Part shown: one piece after another, positions 33,623 to 42,446 of the stretch
How the letters are laid out: the number at the start of each line of letters is the position of its first letter
Position numbering within the stretch: the stretch's first letter is position 1
DNA from: Aliirhizobium wenxiniae
Lineage (GTDB): Bacteria > Pseudomonadota > Alphaproteobacteria > Rhizobiales > Rhizobiaceae
DNA: 64,000 bases
NCBI RefSeq assembly: GCF_014201355.1
Contig: NZ_JACHEG010000012.1
Span: 1-64,000, forward strand
Direction: 5' to 3'
Made by a program: the position numbers and the translations under genes
Notes under the pieces: generated by a model
Databases searched by the model: none
Seen by the model: only the letters and a program-made list of their open reading frames with translations
What the model was told of the DNA's origin: nothing

Positions 33623-34516
33623 TCAGTCGCGATAACGCAATGCTTCGATCAGCAGACGGAAGGCGGGGGATACCTGCCGGCGGCTGGGATAATAGAGGTG
33701 ATATCCGGGAAATGGCGGGCACCAGTCCTCAAGCACGCGCTCAAGTTTTCCGTCGTCGAACAGCTTGCCGAACTGATCATCCGGAAGACACACAAGGCCT
33801 AAGCCGTTAACGGCTGCCTCAACCAGCATGGGGACGTCGTTGCAGGTGAACTGTCCCTGGACGCGCACATTGAGCGGTCTGTCATCCTTCTCGAATTCCC
33901 AGGCATAAAGGCCGCCAAGCGTGGGAAGCCGAAGGTTCATACAGACATGCTGCGTCAGGTCATGCGGCGAAAGGGGGCGGCCCCTTTTCTCGAAGTAAGC
34001 GGGTGATCCGGCAACGACCATGCGCAGCTCCGGACCGATCCGCACCGCCACCATATCCTTCTCCACCCGCTCGCCGAGCCGTATGCCGGCATCGTAGCGT
34101 TCGGTGACGATGTCGGTGAAACGTTGGTCGACCGAGATTTCGATATTGATATCGGGATATTCCGCCATTAGCCGGCTTGCGGCGGGCATGACGATGCCGA
34201 TCGCCGGCTGGCGGCTCGATGTCAGGCGAATGGTTCCTGCTGGCTTGGCGCCGAGCGCGCTTATCGCATCGACGCGGGTTTCGATGTCGTCGAATGCCGG
34301 CCGCAGCGTTTCGAGCAATTGCTCGCCGGCATCGGTCGGGGCGACATTGCGCGTCGTGCGGGTGAGCAGGCGTACGCCCATCCGCTCTTCCATGCGCCGT
34401 ATCGTGTGGCTGAGCGAAGACTGGGACGTGCCCATTCTGGCGGCAGCTCGGGTAAAGCTCCGTTCTTCCGCAACGGCCATGAAAGCAAGAAGATCGCCGA
34501 TTTCATCGCGCCGCAT
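33623..34516 (-). CDS. LysR-family transcriptional regulator
   Basis: This is a 297-residue LysR regulator: DLLAFMAVAEERSFTRAAARMGTSQSSLSHTIRRMEERMGVRLL gives the N-terminal HTH (residues 8-51, quoted in pieces: AFMAVAEERSF and SQSSLSHTIRRME), and the effector domain follows. The motif RLTSSRQPAIGIVMPA begins that domain. The subgroup resembles regulators of quinone, NADH-flavin and short-chain oxidoreductase genes. It is 228 nt upstream of the VOC gene on the same strand and divergent from a GlxA-type regulator gene; the target is not evident. Confidence 0.92.
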   Translation of the reverse strand: MRRDEIGDLLAFMAVAEERSFTRAAARMGTSQSSLSHTIRRMEERMGVRLLTRTTRNVAPTDAGEQLLETLRPAFDDIETRVDAISALGAKPAGTIRLTSSRQPAIGIVMPAASRLMAEYPDINIEISVDQRFTDIVTERYDAGIRLGERVEKDMVAVRIGPELRMVVAGSPAYFEKRGRPLSPHDLTQHVCMNLRLPTLGGLYAWEFEKDDRPLNVRVQGQFTCNDVPMLVEAAVNGLGLVCLPDDQFGKLFDDGKLERVLEDWCPPFPGYHLYYPSRRQVSPAFRLLIEALRYRD

Positions 34517-34726
34517 TTATTAATCTCCAGCATATGTCCCTACCGGATTTAGCGCATGAATGGCTGGGTGCGCCAATGACAAAGCCGAGAGCATGAAGGC
34601 GCTCAGATGCGCGAGAGTGATCGGCCACGACCGATCTTCGTTGACGAGCGCGATCCGCTTGCCCATGGTTTTCAAATCAGGTGATGTGTCGCAGCATCGC
34701 ATGAAGCCGCAGCAAGGGAGAGATCG

Positions 34727-35737
34727 GTGCAGCCCGAACAACGCAAGCGGCCGGACGCCGCACAGCCGCAGGAACCTCTCAAGGTGGGGTTCATTCTTGC
34801 GCGCTCGTTCACACTGTCGGCGTTTGCCATGTTCGTCGACACGCTGCGTCTCGCCAGTGACCAAAAGGATCGATCCGGCAGGGTTCTTGCCGACTGGCAG
34901 GTTCTCAGCAGCACCCGGCACATGGTCACGTCCAGCTGCGGAATACAGGTTGCTCCGACGACGGATTTCATCGACCCGGCCCGCTTCAATTATATCGTCG
35001 TGGTCGGCGGGCTCCTGTCGGTGTCGCAGCCGGTCGACAACGAGACTGTCTCCTACCTGAAAAAGGCCGCCGACAAGCGGGTGCCGCTTATCGGCGTTTG
35101 TACCGGCTCCTTCATTCTGGCCGAGGCCGGCTTGATGGCGGACCACGAGAGCTGTGTCAGCTGGCTCCATCACCAGGATTTTCGCGAGCGGTTTCCGGAT
35201 CTGAAGGTTCGCTCGGATCGGCTTTTCCACATCGATGGCCAGCGTGGTTCCTGTGCCGGCGGCAGCAGTTCCGCGGATCTGGCTAACGTCCTCGTTCAAC
35301 GTCACATCGGACGGGACGCAGCCAGGAATGCTCTTGAAGTCCTGCAGATCGATCAGGCCAGATCGGCCACTCATTCGCAGGCAAGGCGCCCGTTTGTCGT
35401 CGAAGCGAGAGATCCGCGTATCATCTCGGTGCTGATTACCATGGAGCAAAATCTGGAAGGCGACGTGTCGCTGGAGGGGTTGGCAAAGTCGGTCGGGCTT
35501 TCCCGCCGTCAGCTTGAACGGCTGTTCGAGGAGCAGACAGGGCTTTCCCCGGGGGCGGCTTACCGCAAGATACGCCTGGAGCGCGCCAGAGAACTCCTTC
35601 AGAACACAAACCGCGCCGTGATCGATATTGCCTTCGACGTCGGATATTCAAGCGCGTCGCATTTTACCAAGGCGTTCAGGCTTGCATTTGGCAAAACGCC
35701 GCTGGGTATGAGGGAAAGCCAAGCTGCAATCCACTGA
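34727..35737 (+). CDS. GlxA-family AraC-type regulator with DJ-1/PfpI domain
   Basis: This is a 336-residue regulator: an N-terminal class-I glutamine-amidotransferase-like (DJ-1/PfpI) domain, in which the nucleophile elbow reads IGVCTGSFILAEAG, and a C-terminal pair of AraC helix-turn-helix motifs (LEGLAKSVGLSRRQLERLF and AVIDIAFDVGYSSASHFTKAF). This architecture is shared by regulators of carnitine, choline, arginine and glycine-betaine catabolism. The start is GTG 34727, preceded by AGGGAG at good spacing. It stands alone; its targets are not adjacent in this window. Confidence 0.92.
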   Translation: MQPEQRKRPDAAQPQEPLKVGFILARSFTLSAFAMFVDTLRLASDQKDRSGRVLADWQVLSSTRHMVTSSCGIQVAPTTDFIDPARFNYIVVVGGLLSVSQPVDNETVSYLKKAADKRVPLIGVCTGSFILAEAGLMADHESCVSWLHHQDFRERFPDLKVRSDRLFHIDGQRGSCAGGSSSADLANVLVQRHIGRDAARNALEVLQIDQARSATHSQARRPFVVEARDPRIISVLITMEQNLEGDVSLEGLAKSVGLSRRQLERLFEEQTGLSPGAAYRKIRLERARELLQNTNRAVIDIAFDVGYSSASHFTKAFRLAFGKTPLGMRESQAAIH

Positions 35738-35795
35738 AGAGCAGGGATGTCGAACCATTCGCCTTCGATCACGACTGGCCTAGTATGGATAGTGC

Positions 35796-35823
35796 GGGGG
35801 CGCGGCCAGAAAGCCGCGCCCCC
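35796..35823. terminator. Strong hairpin between convergent GlxA-type and peptidase genes
   Basis: A perfect 11-bp GC-rich stem (35796-35806 with 35813-35823) closes a 6-nt loop. It lies 26 nt before the end of the minus-strand peptidase gene and 58 nt after the plus-strand stop. Neither flank has a clear T-run, but stem strength suggests termination or 3'-end protection for both. Confidence 0.7.
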
Positions 35824-35848
35824 GTCAAAATTCGTTTGATATCTCGAC

Positions 35849-37051
35849 TCAGCCGAAAGGCCTGTCGATCGAATGGGCAGGCTCGGTGAAGAAGACCGGA
35901 CCTTCTTCCGACATGTAGATAATGTCTTCGAGACGTACGCCGCATTCGCCATAGACGCAGAGCATCGGCTCGTCGGAGAAGACCATGCCGGGCTGAAGCC
36001 TGGTCTTGTTGCCGCGAACGATGAACGGGTTTTCGTGCAGGTCCATGCCGAGACCATGGCCGGTGCGGTGCGGCAGGCCGGGAACCTGGTAATCCGGTCC
36101 GTAACCGGCATCCGTCAGCACCTTGCGGGCGGCTGCATCGACGTCTTCGCAAGGTGAGCCGAGCTGGGCTGCCTCGAAGGCGGCGCGATGGGCCTTCTTT
36201 TCCATGTTCCAAAGTTCGCGCTGGCGCTCGGTCGCTTCGCCGAAGACATAGGTGCGAGTGATATCCGAGCAATAACGATGGATATGCGCACCGAGATCGA
36301 TCAGCACCATGTCGCCCTTGTTGAGCGTCTGTGCGTAGGGCACGCCATGTGGATAGGCGGTCGCTTCGCCGAACTGGGCGGCGGCGAAGACATGGCGCAT
36401 GCCGAGTTTTTGGTGGGCTGCGGCGATGAAATCCGTCACTTCGGTGGTCGAGACACCCTCGTAGAGCCCTTCCCACACGGCCTTGTGGACACGCAGGCTG
36501 GCGGTCATCGCCGTCTGGATGATGGCGATTTCGGTAGCCGACTTGATCTGGCGGCAGGCCGCGATCAAATCGCTGGCGCCGATGATTTTCAGCCGCGCGC
36601 CGATATGGGCGGTGATCGGGCTCGAGAACATGAAGGGCGTGGCCGGATCGAAAGCCAGTACTTGGCCTTCCGCCGGCAGACCGCAGATCAGGTTCGCGAC
36701 GAGCAAGGCCGGGTCTTCATGCTCTTCCCAGGTGGCGATCTCGCCCTCGATCCTGACGAGGGTCACCGTCTTCGGTTCCTCGAAGGCAGGGCTGATATAG
36801 ATCGGTGCGCCCGTGGATGGGATGATCGCGCCGTGCAGGCGCTCGCTCGCACCAAGCGTCATGCCGGTGAAATAGGTGAGGCTGGTCGAGGTATCGAGAT
36901 AGACGGCCTTCACATCCGTCTCCCGCATCAACCCCTGCAGCTTGGCGATGCGGGATTGAAGCTCTTCGACGGAGATCGGAGCAACGGCGGCAGCGATATT
37001 GTCGAATTCGGCAAGCGACTGTTCGAAGGATTTGTAGACGGGGGCACTCAT
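35849..37051 (-). CDS. M24-family metallopeptidase (Xaa-Pro dipeptidase-like)
   Basis: This is a 400-residue pita-bread-fold metallopeptidase with a creatinase-like N-terminal domain. The dimetal ligands are visible: Asp in VLIDLGAHIHRYCSD and its second Asp in the same segment, His in HRTGHGLGMD, Glu in FSDEPML and Glu in GVRLEDII. It cleaves X-Pro or acts on related amides. I chose ATG 37051 because AGGAA precedes it; upstream in-frame extension lies within the neighbouring gene. It is 40 nt downstream of the adenine-deaminase-like gene in the same operon. Confidence 0.92.
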   Translation of the reverse strand: MSAPVYKSFEQSLAEFDNIAAAVAPISVEELQSRIAKLQGLMRETDVKAVYLDTSTSLTYFTGMTLGASERLHGAIIPSTGAPIYISPAFEEPKTVTLVRIEGEIATWEEHEDPALLVANLICGLPAEGQVLAFDPATPFMFSSPITAHIGARLKIIGASDLIAACRQIKSATEIAIIQTAMTASLRVHKAVWEGLYEGVSTTEVTDFIAAAHQKLGMRHVFAAAQFGEATAYPHGVPYAQTLNKGDMVLIDLGAHIHRYCSDITRTYVFGEATERQRELWNMEKKAHRAAFEAAQLGSPCEDVDAAARKVLTDAGYGPDYQVPGLPHRTGHGLGMDLHENPFIVRGNKTRLQPGMVFSDEPMLCVYGECGVRLEDIIYMSEEGPVFFTEPAHSIDRPFG

Positions 37052-37091
37052 GGTCTTGTTCCTGAAACGGACTGGATTTCGAATATTCTGA

Positions 37092-38957
37092 TTAGAAAAC
37101 GACGGGGTGGGTGGCACCGGTCTCGACGTTGACGAGGCCTTGCGGAGCGTGGTCGCTCGGTGCCACCAGAACCCAGCGCCACGGCGCGCAGGTGAGCGTG
37201 GCAAAGGCGAGCCGCTCCGGGAAGCCGGCAAACCAGCGCGGGTGGAAGCTCGGCTCGTACATCCAGTCGATCTTTTCGCCCTCGGCATAAAGCGCCTGCA
37301 TTTCCTCATGCAGATCTTCCGCCGGGCGGCAGCTCATCAGGCCGGCGACCTCGTAACGCACGCGGGCGACGACCTTTCCTTCGCGCACCAGCGCCCAGCC
37401 GCCATCGTTTTCGGCAACTGCATTGACGGCCTTGGCCATGGCTTCGTCAGATGAGCCGACGCACCAGATATTATGCTTGTCATGCGCCATGGAGCAGGCG
37501 AGCGCCGTGTCCGGTGTCGAGGGGCCGCAGCCGAGCCAGAACATTTTCGACACCGCACCCTTGCCGGAGAAACGGTCGATGACGGAGAATTTGGTGATGT
37601 TGCGGCTCTCGTCGCGCTGTACCAAGCCATCCCTGACCGGCAGGTCAAAGGTCAAAAAGTCGTCTGTCCAGTGGAAGGGGCGAAGCACGGCGGCCGTCAT
37701 CGTCTCGCGGCCGGGTTCGGCCCTGATGGCAAAATCTTCCGCCGTCAGGTCGCGGCCGATATTGATGGTGTTCGTCGCCCATTCCGGCCAGTCGATCTTC
37801 GGCACGGCCGGCAGATAGGTCTTGGCCTCGGAGACCTGTTTTCCGTCGGCCCAGACTTTGGCGATTTCGAATTTCTCGACATCCGACAGAAGCACGATAT
37901 CGGCATAACGGCCCGGCGCTATCGAGCCGACCCAGGGGGTAAGGCGCATGTGGCGGGCGGGGTTGATGGTGACGCACTGGATGGCGATTTCAGGCGCAAG
38001 TCCGGCCTCGATAGCCAGTCGCACATTGTGGTCGGTGGCGCCGAGCTTGAGTGTATCGGAAGCTGAGCGGTCGTCGGTGGTCAGCGCGATCTGCGACCAG
38101 TCGGCAAGGCCGCGGTCGAGAAGGCCCTTGATGACTTCCGGCAGGCTGTGCGGGCGAAGCTCCATGAAAAGGCCATGAGTGAGCTTGTCCCAGAATTCTT
38201 CGGGCGTCCATGCTTCATGGTCAGACGCAAGGCCTGCCGCGGCAAAGGCGTTAATCGAGGGCAGATCGCGGATACCGGCTGCATGGCCCTCGACAACGGC
38301 GCGCTTTTCGAATGTCGCGCGGATCATGCCCCAGAGACGTTCATGCGACGGGTTTTCCGGGTTCCATACGGCCGGCCAGTCCATCACCTCATCCAGGCCC
38401 GCCGTCATCAGGCTTTGTTGAAGAAAGGTCTTCTGCTCGTCGTAACCGAGATAACCGCCGCCATGTTCATAAGCTGTCGGTGGAACGGCGGAGCCGGGCA
38501 GGGGGAAGATCTTCAGCGGCGAACCGGCCTCGCGAGCCTTCAGCCAGAATTCCAGCGTCTTTGCGCCATTCACATTGGAAAATTCGTGGCTCGCCTCGCA
38601 GGTCCAGGTATTTCCGCGCGGCAGAACAAGCGCTGCTTCCCATTCGGGCGTCAGATGCGAGCTTTCGATATGCTTGTGCACTTCGCCAAGACCGGGAACG
38701 GCGGAAAGATCCGGTTCGTGGACGCGGGTGCCCACTTCGCCCGGATAGGAGCCGGCCTTGCCGACATAGGCGATGCGGCGGTCCTTGATGATGATTTCCT
38801 GGTCTTCCGACCATGTGCGGGTCGCCACATCGAGAAGCCGTCCTACCCGCAGGGCCACATCGGCCTTTTCCTTGCCGAGTGCCACCAGTGTCAGACGCTG
38901 GCGGATCCGCACTTCGCTGTCGGCATCGATGGTGGTGTCCTGAATTTCAAAAGGCAT
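37092..38957 (-). CDS. Divergent adenine-deaminase-like amidohydrolase
   Basis: This is a 621-residue amidohydrolase-superfamily protein with an adenine-deaminase C-terminal domain. It follows the Ade layout: metal motif GEVHKHIESSHLTP near residue 94 (canonical Ade has GFIDAHxHIESS), then HEFSNVNG, VEGHAAGI and LTTDDRSASD. The two motif histidines and the later His, His and Asp positions are kept, but the Asp before the first His is replaced by Glu, and DPHE is replaced by ASHE. It hydrolyses an amino- or amide-substituted ring or side chain; adenine is possible but unproven. It heads an operon with the M24 peptidase. Confidence 0.82.
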   Translation of the reverse strand: MPFEIQDTTIDADSEVRIRQRLTLVALGKEKADVALRVGRLLDVATRTWSEDQEIIIKDRRIAYVGKAGSYPGEVGTRVHEPDLSAVPGLGEVHKHIESSHLTPEWEAALVLPRGNTWTCEASHEFSNVNGAKTLEFWLKAREAGSPLKIFPLPGSAVPPTAYEHGGGYLGYDEQKTFLQQSLMTAGLDEVMDWPAVWNPENPSHERLWGMIRATFEKRAVVEGHAAGIRDLPSINAFAAAGLASDHEAWTPEEFWDKLTHGLFMELRPHSLPEVIKGLLDRGLADWSQIALTTDDRSASDTLKLGATDHNVRLAIEAGLAPEIAIQCVTINPARHMRLTPWVGSIAPGRYADIVLLSDVEKFEIAKVWADGKQVSEAKTYLPAVPKIDWPEWATNTINIGRDLTAEDFAIRAEPGRETMTAAVLRPFHWTDDFLTFDLPVRDGLVQRDESRNITKFSVIDRFSGKGAVSKMFWLGCGPSTPDTALACSMAHDKHNIWCVGSSDEAMAKAVNAVAENDGGWALVREGKVVARVRYEVAGLMSCRPAEDLHEEMQALYAEGEKIDWMYEPSFHPRWFAGFPERLAFATLTCAPWRWVLVAPSDHAPQGLVNVETGATHPVVF

Positions 38958-39091
38958 GGTTTTCTCTGCGTCGCATTTTCCGGGTCGCGGGCCTGCAGTG
39001 ATAATCCGTGGCGGGGTCCAGTCAACCGTTCAAATCGATCGGACCGGATTGTGAGCCATGCTTTCGTCGCTATGCATGGGGCGAGCGAAAA

Positions 39092-39132
39092 TTGACATAT
39101 GTCATTGTGGGTTTTTGCAGCCGCGACATAGT
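39092..39132 (+). promoter_or_regulatory. FNR/FixK-like box and -10 element upstream of adhE
   Basis: TTGACATATGTCAT (39092-39105) matches the FNR/FixK consensus TTGAY-N4-RTCAA except for the final base. CATAGT at 39127-39132 matches TATAAT at four of six positions and lies 21 nt past the box, so the box centre would be near -41.5, the class II activator position. The adhE ATG follows at 39261. Expression under low oxygen is the natural reading. Confidence 0.6.
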
Positions 39133-39189
39133 TTCCGGGAGGCCGCGAAAGGCTTGCTTCCTGGCCGTATTGGTCCAGAATTTAGTCTT

Positions 39190-39203
39190 CTAAATCGATT
39201 TAG
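39190..39203. promoter_or_regulatory. Perfect 14-bp palindrome CTAAATCGATTTAG before adhE
   Basis: A perfect palindrome lies about 58 bp upstream of adhE, downstream of the predicted transcription start. The overlapping TTTAG-N4-CTAAA repeat (39181-39194) makes three TTTAG-type half sites in 23 bp. This placement suits a repressor acting on the leader. The regulator is unknown. Confidence 0.5.
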
Positions 39204-39260
39204 TACGCGTGATGAGCGCGACTTACCACGCACCATGATTCAATTTGAGGTGGAATTATC

Positions 39261-41915
39261 ATGACAGTTAGCACGATTGCGGAGCTGGACGCGCTTGTGG
39301 CGCGGGTTGAAGCTGCACAGAAGGCTTATGCGAGTTTCAGCCAGGAGCAGGTTGACGAAATCTTCCGCAATGCCGCACTGGCGGCTGCGAATGCACGTAT
39401 CCCGCTTGCCAAGATGGCGGTTGAGGAGACCGGCATGGGCGTGATGGAGGACAAGGTGGTGAAGAACCATTTTGCCTCTGAGTATATCTACAACAAATAC
39501 AAGGACGAGAAGACCTGTGGCGTTCTCTCCGAAGAACCGGAATACGGGATTGCGACTGTTGCCGAGCCGATCGGCCTGATCTGCGCCATCGTGCCGACCA
39601 CCAATCCGACCTCGACGGCGATCTTCAAGGCGTTGATTGCGCTCAAGACCCGCAATGGCATTGTTTTCTCGCCCCACCCGCGCGCCAAGCGCGCAACCTG
39701 CGAGGCGGCTCGCCTTGTGCTGGAAGCCGCAGTCAAGGCCGGTGCGCCGAAGGACATTATCGGCTGGATCGATGAGCCGAGCGTAGAGCTTTCCAATGCC
39801 CTGATGCATCACCCGGCTATCGACCTGATCCTTGCGACCGGCGGTCCCGGCATGGTCAAGGCCGCTTACTCGTCCGGCAAGCCGGCAATCGGCGTCGGCG
39901 CCGGGAATACGCCTGCCGTCATCGATGAATTTGCCGATATCAAGCGTGCAGTGGCCTCGATCCTGATGTCGAAGACCTTCGACAATGGCGTCGTCTGCGC
40001 CTCGGAACAGTCGGTCGTCGTGGTCGATGCCGTCTATGATGCGGTGCGCGAGCGTTTCCGCACCCATGGCGGTTATGTCCTGTCGAGCAACGAGGCGGGT
40101 GCAATCAAGAGCCTGATCCTGAAGAAGGGATCGATCAATGCCGAGATCGTCGGCCAGTCGGCACACAAGATTGCCGAGATGGCAGGCTTCGAAGTTCCGA
40201 CCGGCACCAAGGTGCTGATTGCCGAAGTCGAGGCGATCGACGAGACCGAACCCTTTGCCTATGAGAAGCTGTCGCCGCTTCTGGCCATGTACAAGGCGAA
40301 GAATTTCGAGGCTGCTTGCGACAAGGCCGAGGCGCTGGTTGCCTTCGGCGGTGTCGGTCACACCTCGGTTCTCTATACCGACCAGGATCTGCAGCCGGAA
40401 CGCATCGCCACCTACGGCGCGAAGATGAAGACCTCGCGCATCCTGATCAATTCGCCGGCCTCGCATGGCGGCATCGGCGATCTCTACAACTTCCGTCTCG
40501 CACCGTCATTGACGCTCGGCTGCGGCTCGTGGGGAGGCAACTCGATCTCGGAAAATGTCGGTCCGCAGCATCTGATCAACAGGAAGACGGTGGCCATGCG
40601 CGCCGAGAACATGCTTTGGCACAAGCTGCCGCCATCGATCTACTTCCGTCGCGGCAGCCTGCCGTTTGCGCTCGAAGACCTGAAGGACAAGAAGCGTTGC
40701 CTGATCGTGACCGACCGCTTCCTGTTCGAGAACGGCAATGTCAACGACACGATCCGCATTTTGAAGGACCTCGGCCTTGAGGTCGAAGTCTTCTTCGAAG
40801 TCAGCGCCGACCCGACGCTTGCCGTGGTGCGCAAGGCGACCGCACTTGCCAACGCCTTCCAGCCGGACCTGATCCTTGCCGTCGGCGGCGGTTCTCCGAT
40901 GGATGCCGCCAAGATCATGTGGGTCATGTACGAGCATCCGGATGTGGAGTTCACCGATCTGGCGCTGCGCTTCATGGATATCCGCAAGCGCATCTACCGC
41001 TTCCCGACGCTCGGCAAGAAGGCGATGTTCGTGGCCGTTCCGACGACTTCGGGCACGGGTTCTGAAGTCACTCCGTTTGCGGTCGTGACCGACGAGAAGA
41101 CCGGCATCAAATACCCGATCGCCGACTACCAGCTGACGCCGCATATGGCGATCGTTGACGCCAATCTCGTCATGAACATGCCGAAGTCCTTGACCGCGCA
41201 TGGTGGTATCGATGCGGTGACGCATGCGCTCGAAGCCTATGTCTCGGTCATGGCCAACGAATATTCGGACGGTCAGGCGCTGCAGGCATTGAAGCTGCTG
41301 AAAGCCTATCTACCTTCGGCCTACAAGAACGGCGCCAAGGATCCGAAGGCGCGCGAGCAGGTTCACAATGCCGCAACGCTTGCAGGCATCGCCTTTGCAA
41401 ATGCCTTCCTCGGCGTGTGCCATTCGATGGCGCACAAGATCGGTGCGGAATTCCACATTCCCCATGGCCTGTCGAACGCACTGCTGATCTCCAACGTTGT
41501 CCGCTACAACGCGGTCGACAATCCGAGCAAGCAGGCGGCGTTCAGCCAGTATGACCGGCCGAAGGCGCTATGCCGTTATGCCGAGATTGCCCAGCATCTT
41601 GGCCTCGGCGGCAAGAACGACGCGGCATCCGTCGAGAACCTCGTCCAGTGGCTGGAACAGCTGAAGAAGGATCTCGACATTCCGGCCTCGATCCAGGCAG
41701 CCGGTGTCGGTGAAGCCGACTTCATGGCCAAGGTCGACAAGCTTGCCGAAATGGCCTTCGATGATCAGTGCACGGGCGCCAACCCGCGTTATCCGTTGAT
41801 CGCCGAAATCCGCGACGTTCTGATCGCCAGCTACCATGGCGAGGCTTATGTCGAAGAGCAGGATAAGCCGGCCGCAAAGGAACCGCGTGTCGTTTCCCTG
41901 AAGGCCAAGGGCTGA
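39261..41915 (+). CDS. adhE: Bifunctional acetaldehyde-CoA/alcohol dehydrogenase (AdhE)
   Basis: This is an 884-residue fusion of an N-terminal CoA-acylating aldehyde dehydrogenase (residues 1-440) and a C-terminal iron-dependent alcohol dehydrogenase. The aldehyde-domain nucleophile is Cys246 in NGVVCASEQ, the same number as in E. coli. The alcohol domain has the NAD motif AVGGGSPMDAAK and an iron-site histidine segment HSMAHKIGAEFHIPHG. It converts acetyl-CoA to ethanol and regenerates NAD+ during fermentation, forming spirosomes. The upstream FNR/FixK-like box fits expression under oxygen limitation. The gene is monocistronic. Confidence 0.97.
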   Translation: MTVSTIAELDALVARVEAAQKAYASFSQEQVDEIFRNAALAAANARIPLAKMAVEETGMGVMEDKVVKNHFASEYIYNKYKDEKTCGVLSEEPEYGIATVAEPIGLICAIVPTTNPTSTAIFKALIALKTRNGIVFSPHPRAKRATCEAARLVLEAAVKAGAPKDIIGWIDEPSVELSNALMHHPAIDLILATGGPGMVKAAYSSGKPAIGVGAGNTPAVIDEFADIKRAVASILMSKTFDNGVVCASEQSVVVVDAVYDAVRERFRTHGGYVLSSNEAGAIKSLILKKGSINAEIVGQSAHKIAEMAGFEVPTGTKVLIAEVEAIDETEPFAYEKLSPLLAMYKAKNFEAACDKAEALVAFGGVGHTSVLYTDQDLQPERIATYGAKMKTSRILINSPASHGGIGDLYNFRLAPSLTLGCGSWGGNSISENVGPQHLINRKTVAMRAENMLWHKLPPSIYFRRGSLPFALEDLKDKKRCLIVTDRFLFENGNVNDTIRILKDLGLEVEVFFEVSADPTLAVVRKATALANAFQPDLILAVGGGSPMDAAKIMWVMYEHPDVEFTDLALRFMDIRKRIYRFPTLGKKAMFVAVPTTSGTGSEVTPFAVVTDEKTGIKYPIADYQLTPHMAIVDANLVMNMPKSLTAHGGIDAVTHALEAYVSVMANEYSDGQALQALKLLKAYLPSAYKNGAKDPKAREQVHNAATLAGIAFANAFLGVCHSMAHKIGAEFHIPHGLSNALLISNVVRYNAVDNPSKQAAFSQYDRPKALCRYAEIAQHLGLGGKNDAASVENLVQWLEQLKKDLDIPASIQAAGVGEADFMAKVDKLAEMAFDDQCTGANPRYPLIAEIRDVLIASYHGEAYVEEQDKPAAKEPRVVSLKAKG

Positions 41916-42446
41916 TCCTTCGGCCGTGAGGAGACCTCTCGAATTAGGTCGACTTACGGCACTAAACCAGCGCACCTGCCGGACCTATATGGTTCGGCGG
42001 TGCCCCGGTGTGACAGGAGAGCTGTCGATATCCGAAGGGCCGCCAAAAGCGTCGATGGTTATATTCCCATCGACGGCGCTTGTGCCATCGTATCACGAAT
42101 GACAAGCTTCGTAGCGAGCGCGTATCGCACGTCCGCAACATTGGGCGAGCCCCGGTTTGCAGAACAGGAGAGACGGCTTCGCCACCGATTTGGTAAGTTG
42201 GGGCGGGTGTCGGGATAATCGCGAGCTCCATACCACGTACTGTGACCCCTGCCCGGATTGCGGAGCGCCGCTGTTTGTTGGACAAAGAAGCGACAGGCCA
42301 GGGGCTTGTTGGCGGACCATCCCGCTTTTGCGATCGCGGCGTGGATTGGTGCATTGGCTCGACGTCCGGCAAGCGTGACTTCCCCCGATCTCCTCGATGG
42401 CAGGCTCGGTACGATCCCTTCTCTTCCAACTCCCTCGGTCGTGCAG
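41916..42446. other. 531-bp region without a recognised gene
   Basis: This stretch lies between adhE and the convergent LacI gene. It has overlapping frames on both strands, none with a recognisable family or ribosome-binding site, and a hairpin at 42050-42075. The translated frames are rich in Arg, Pro and Ser, which is typical of non-coding GC-rich DNA. It may contain degraded remnants or an RNA. Confidence 0.5.
42050..42075. repeat. Hairpin CGTCGATGG-N8-CCATCGACG
   Basis: A perfect 9-bp stem with an 8-nt loop (TTATATTC) lies 135 nt after the adhE stop. It has no T-run. It may be a distal terminator or a structured RNA element. Confidence 0.5.

Larger units (their letters stand above)
38958..39260. 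other. Divergent intergenic region upstream of adhE
   Basis: This 303-bp region separates the divergent amidohydrolase and adhE genes. No coding frame of note is present. It holds the FNR/FixK-like box, a possible -10 element and a perfect 14-bp palindrome, each listed separately. Confidence 0.7.

Noticed and set aside
37052..37309. N-terminal extension of the M24 peptidase to 37309
   Set aside because: It would overlap the neighbouring gene and is Arg/Ser-rich with no fold; ATG 37051 with a ribosome-binding site is better.
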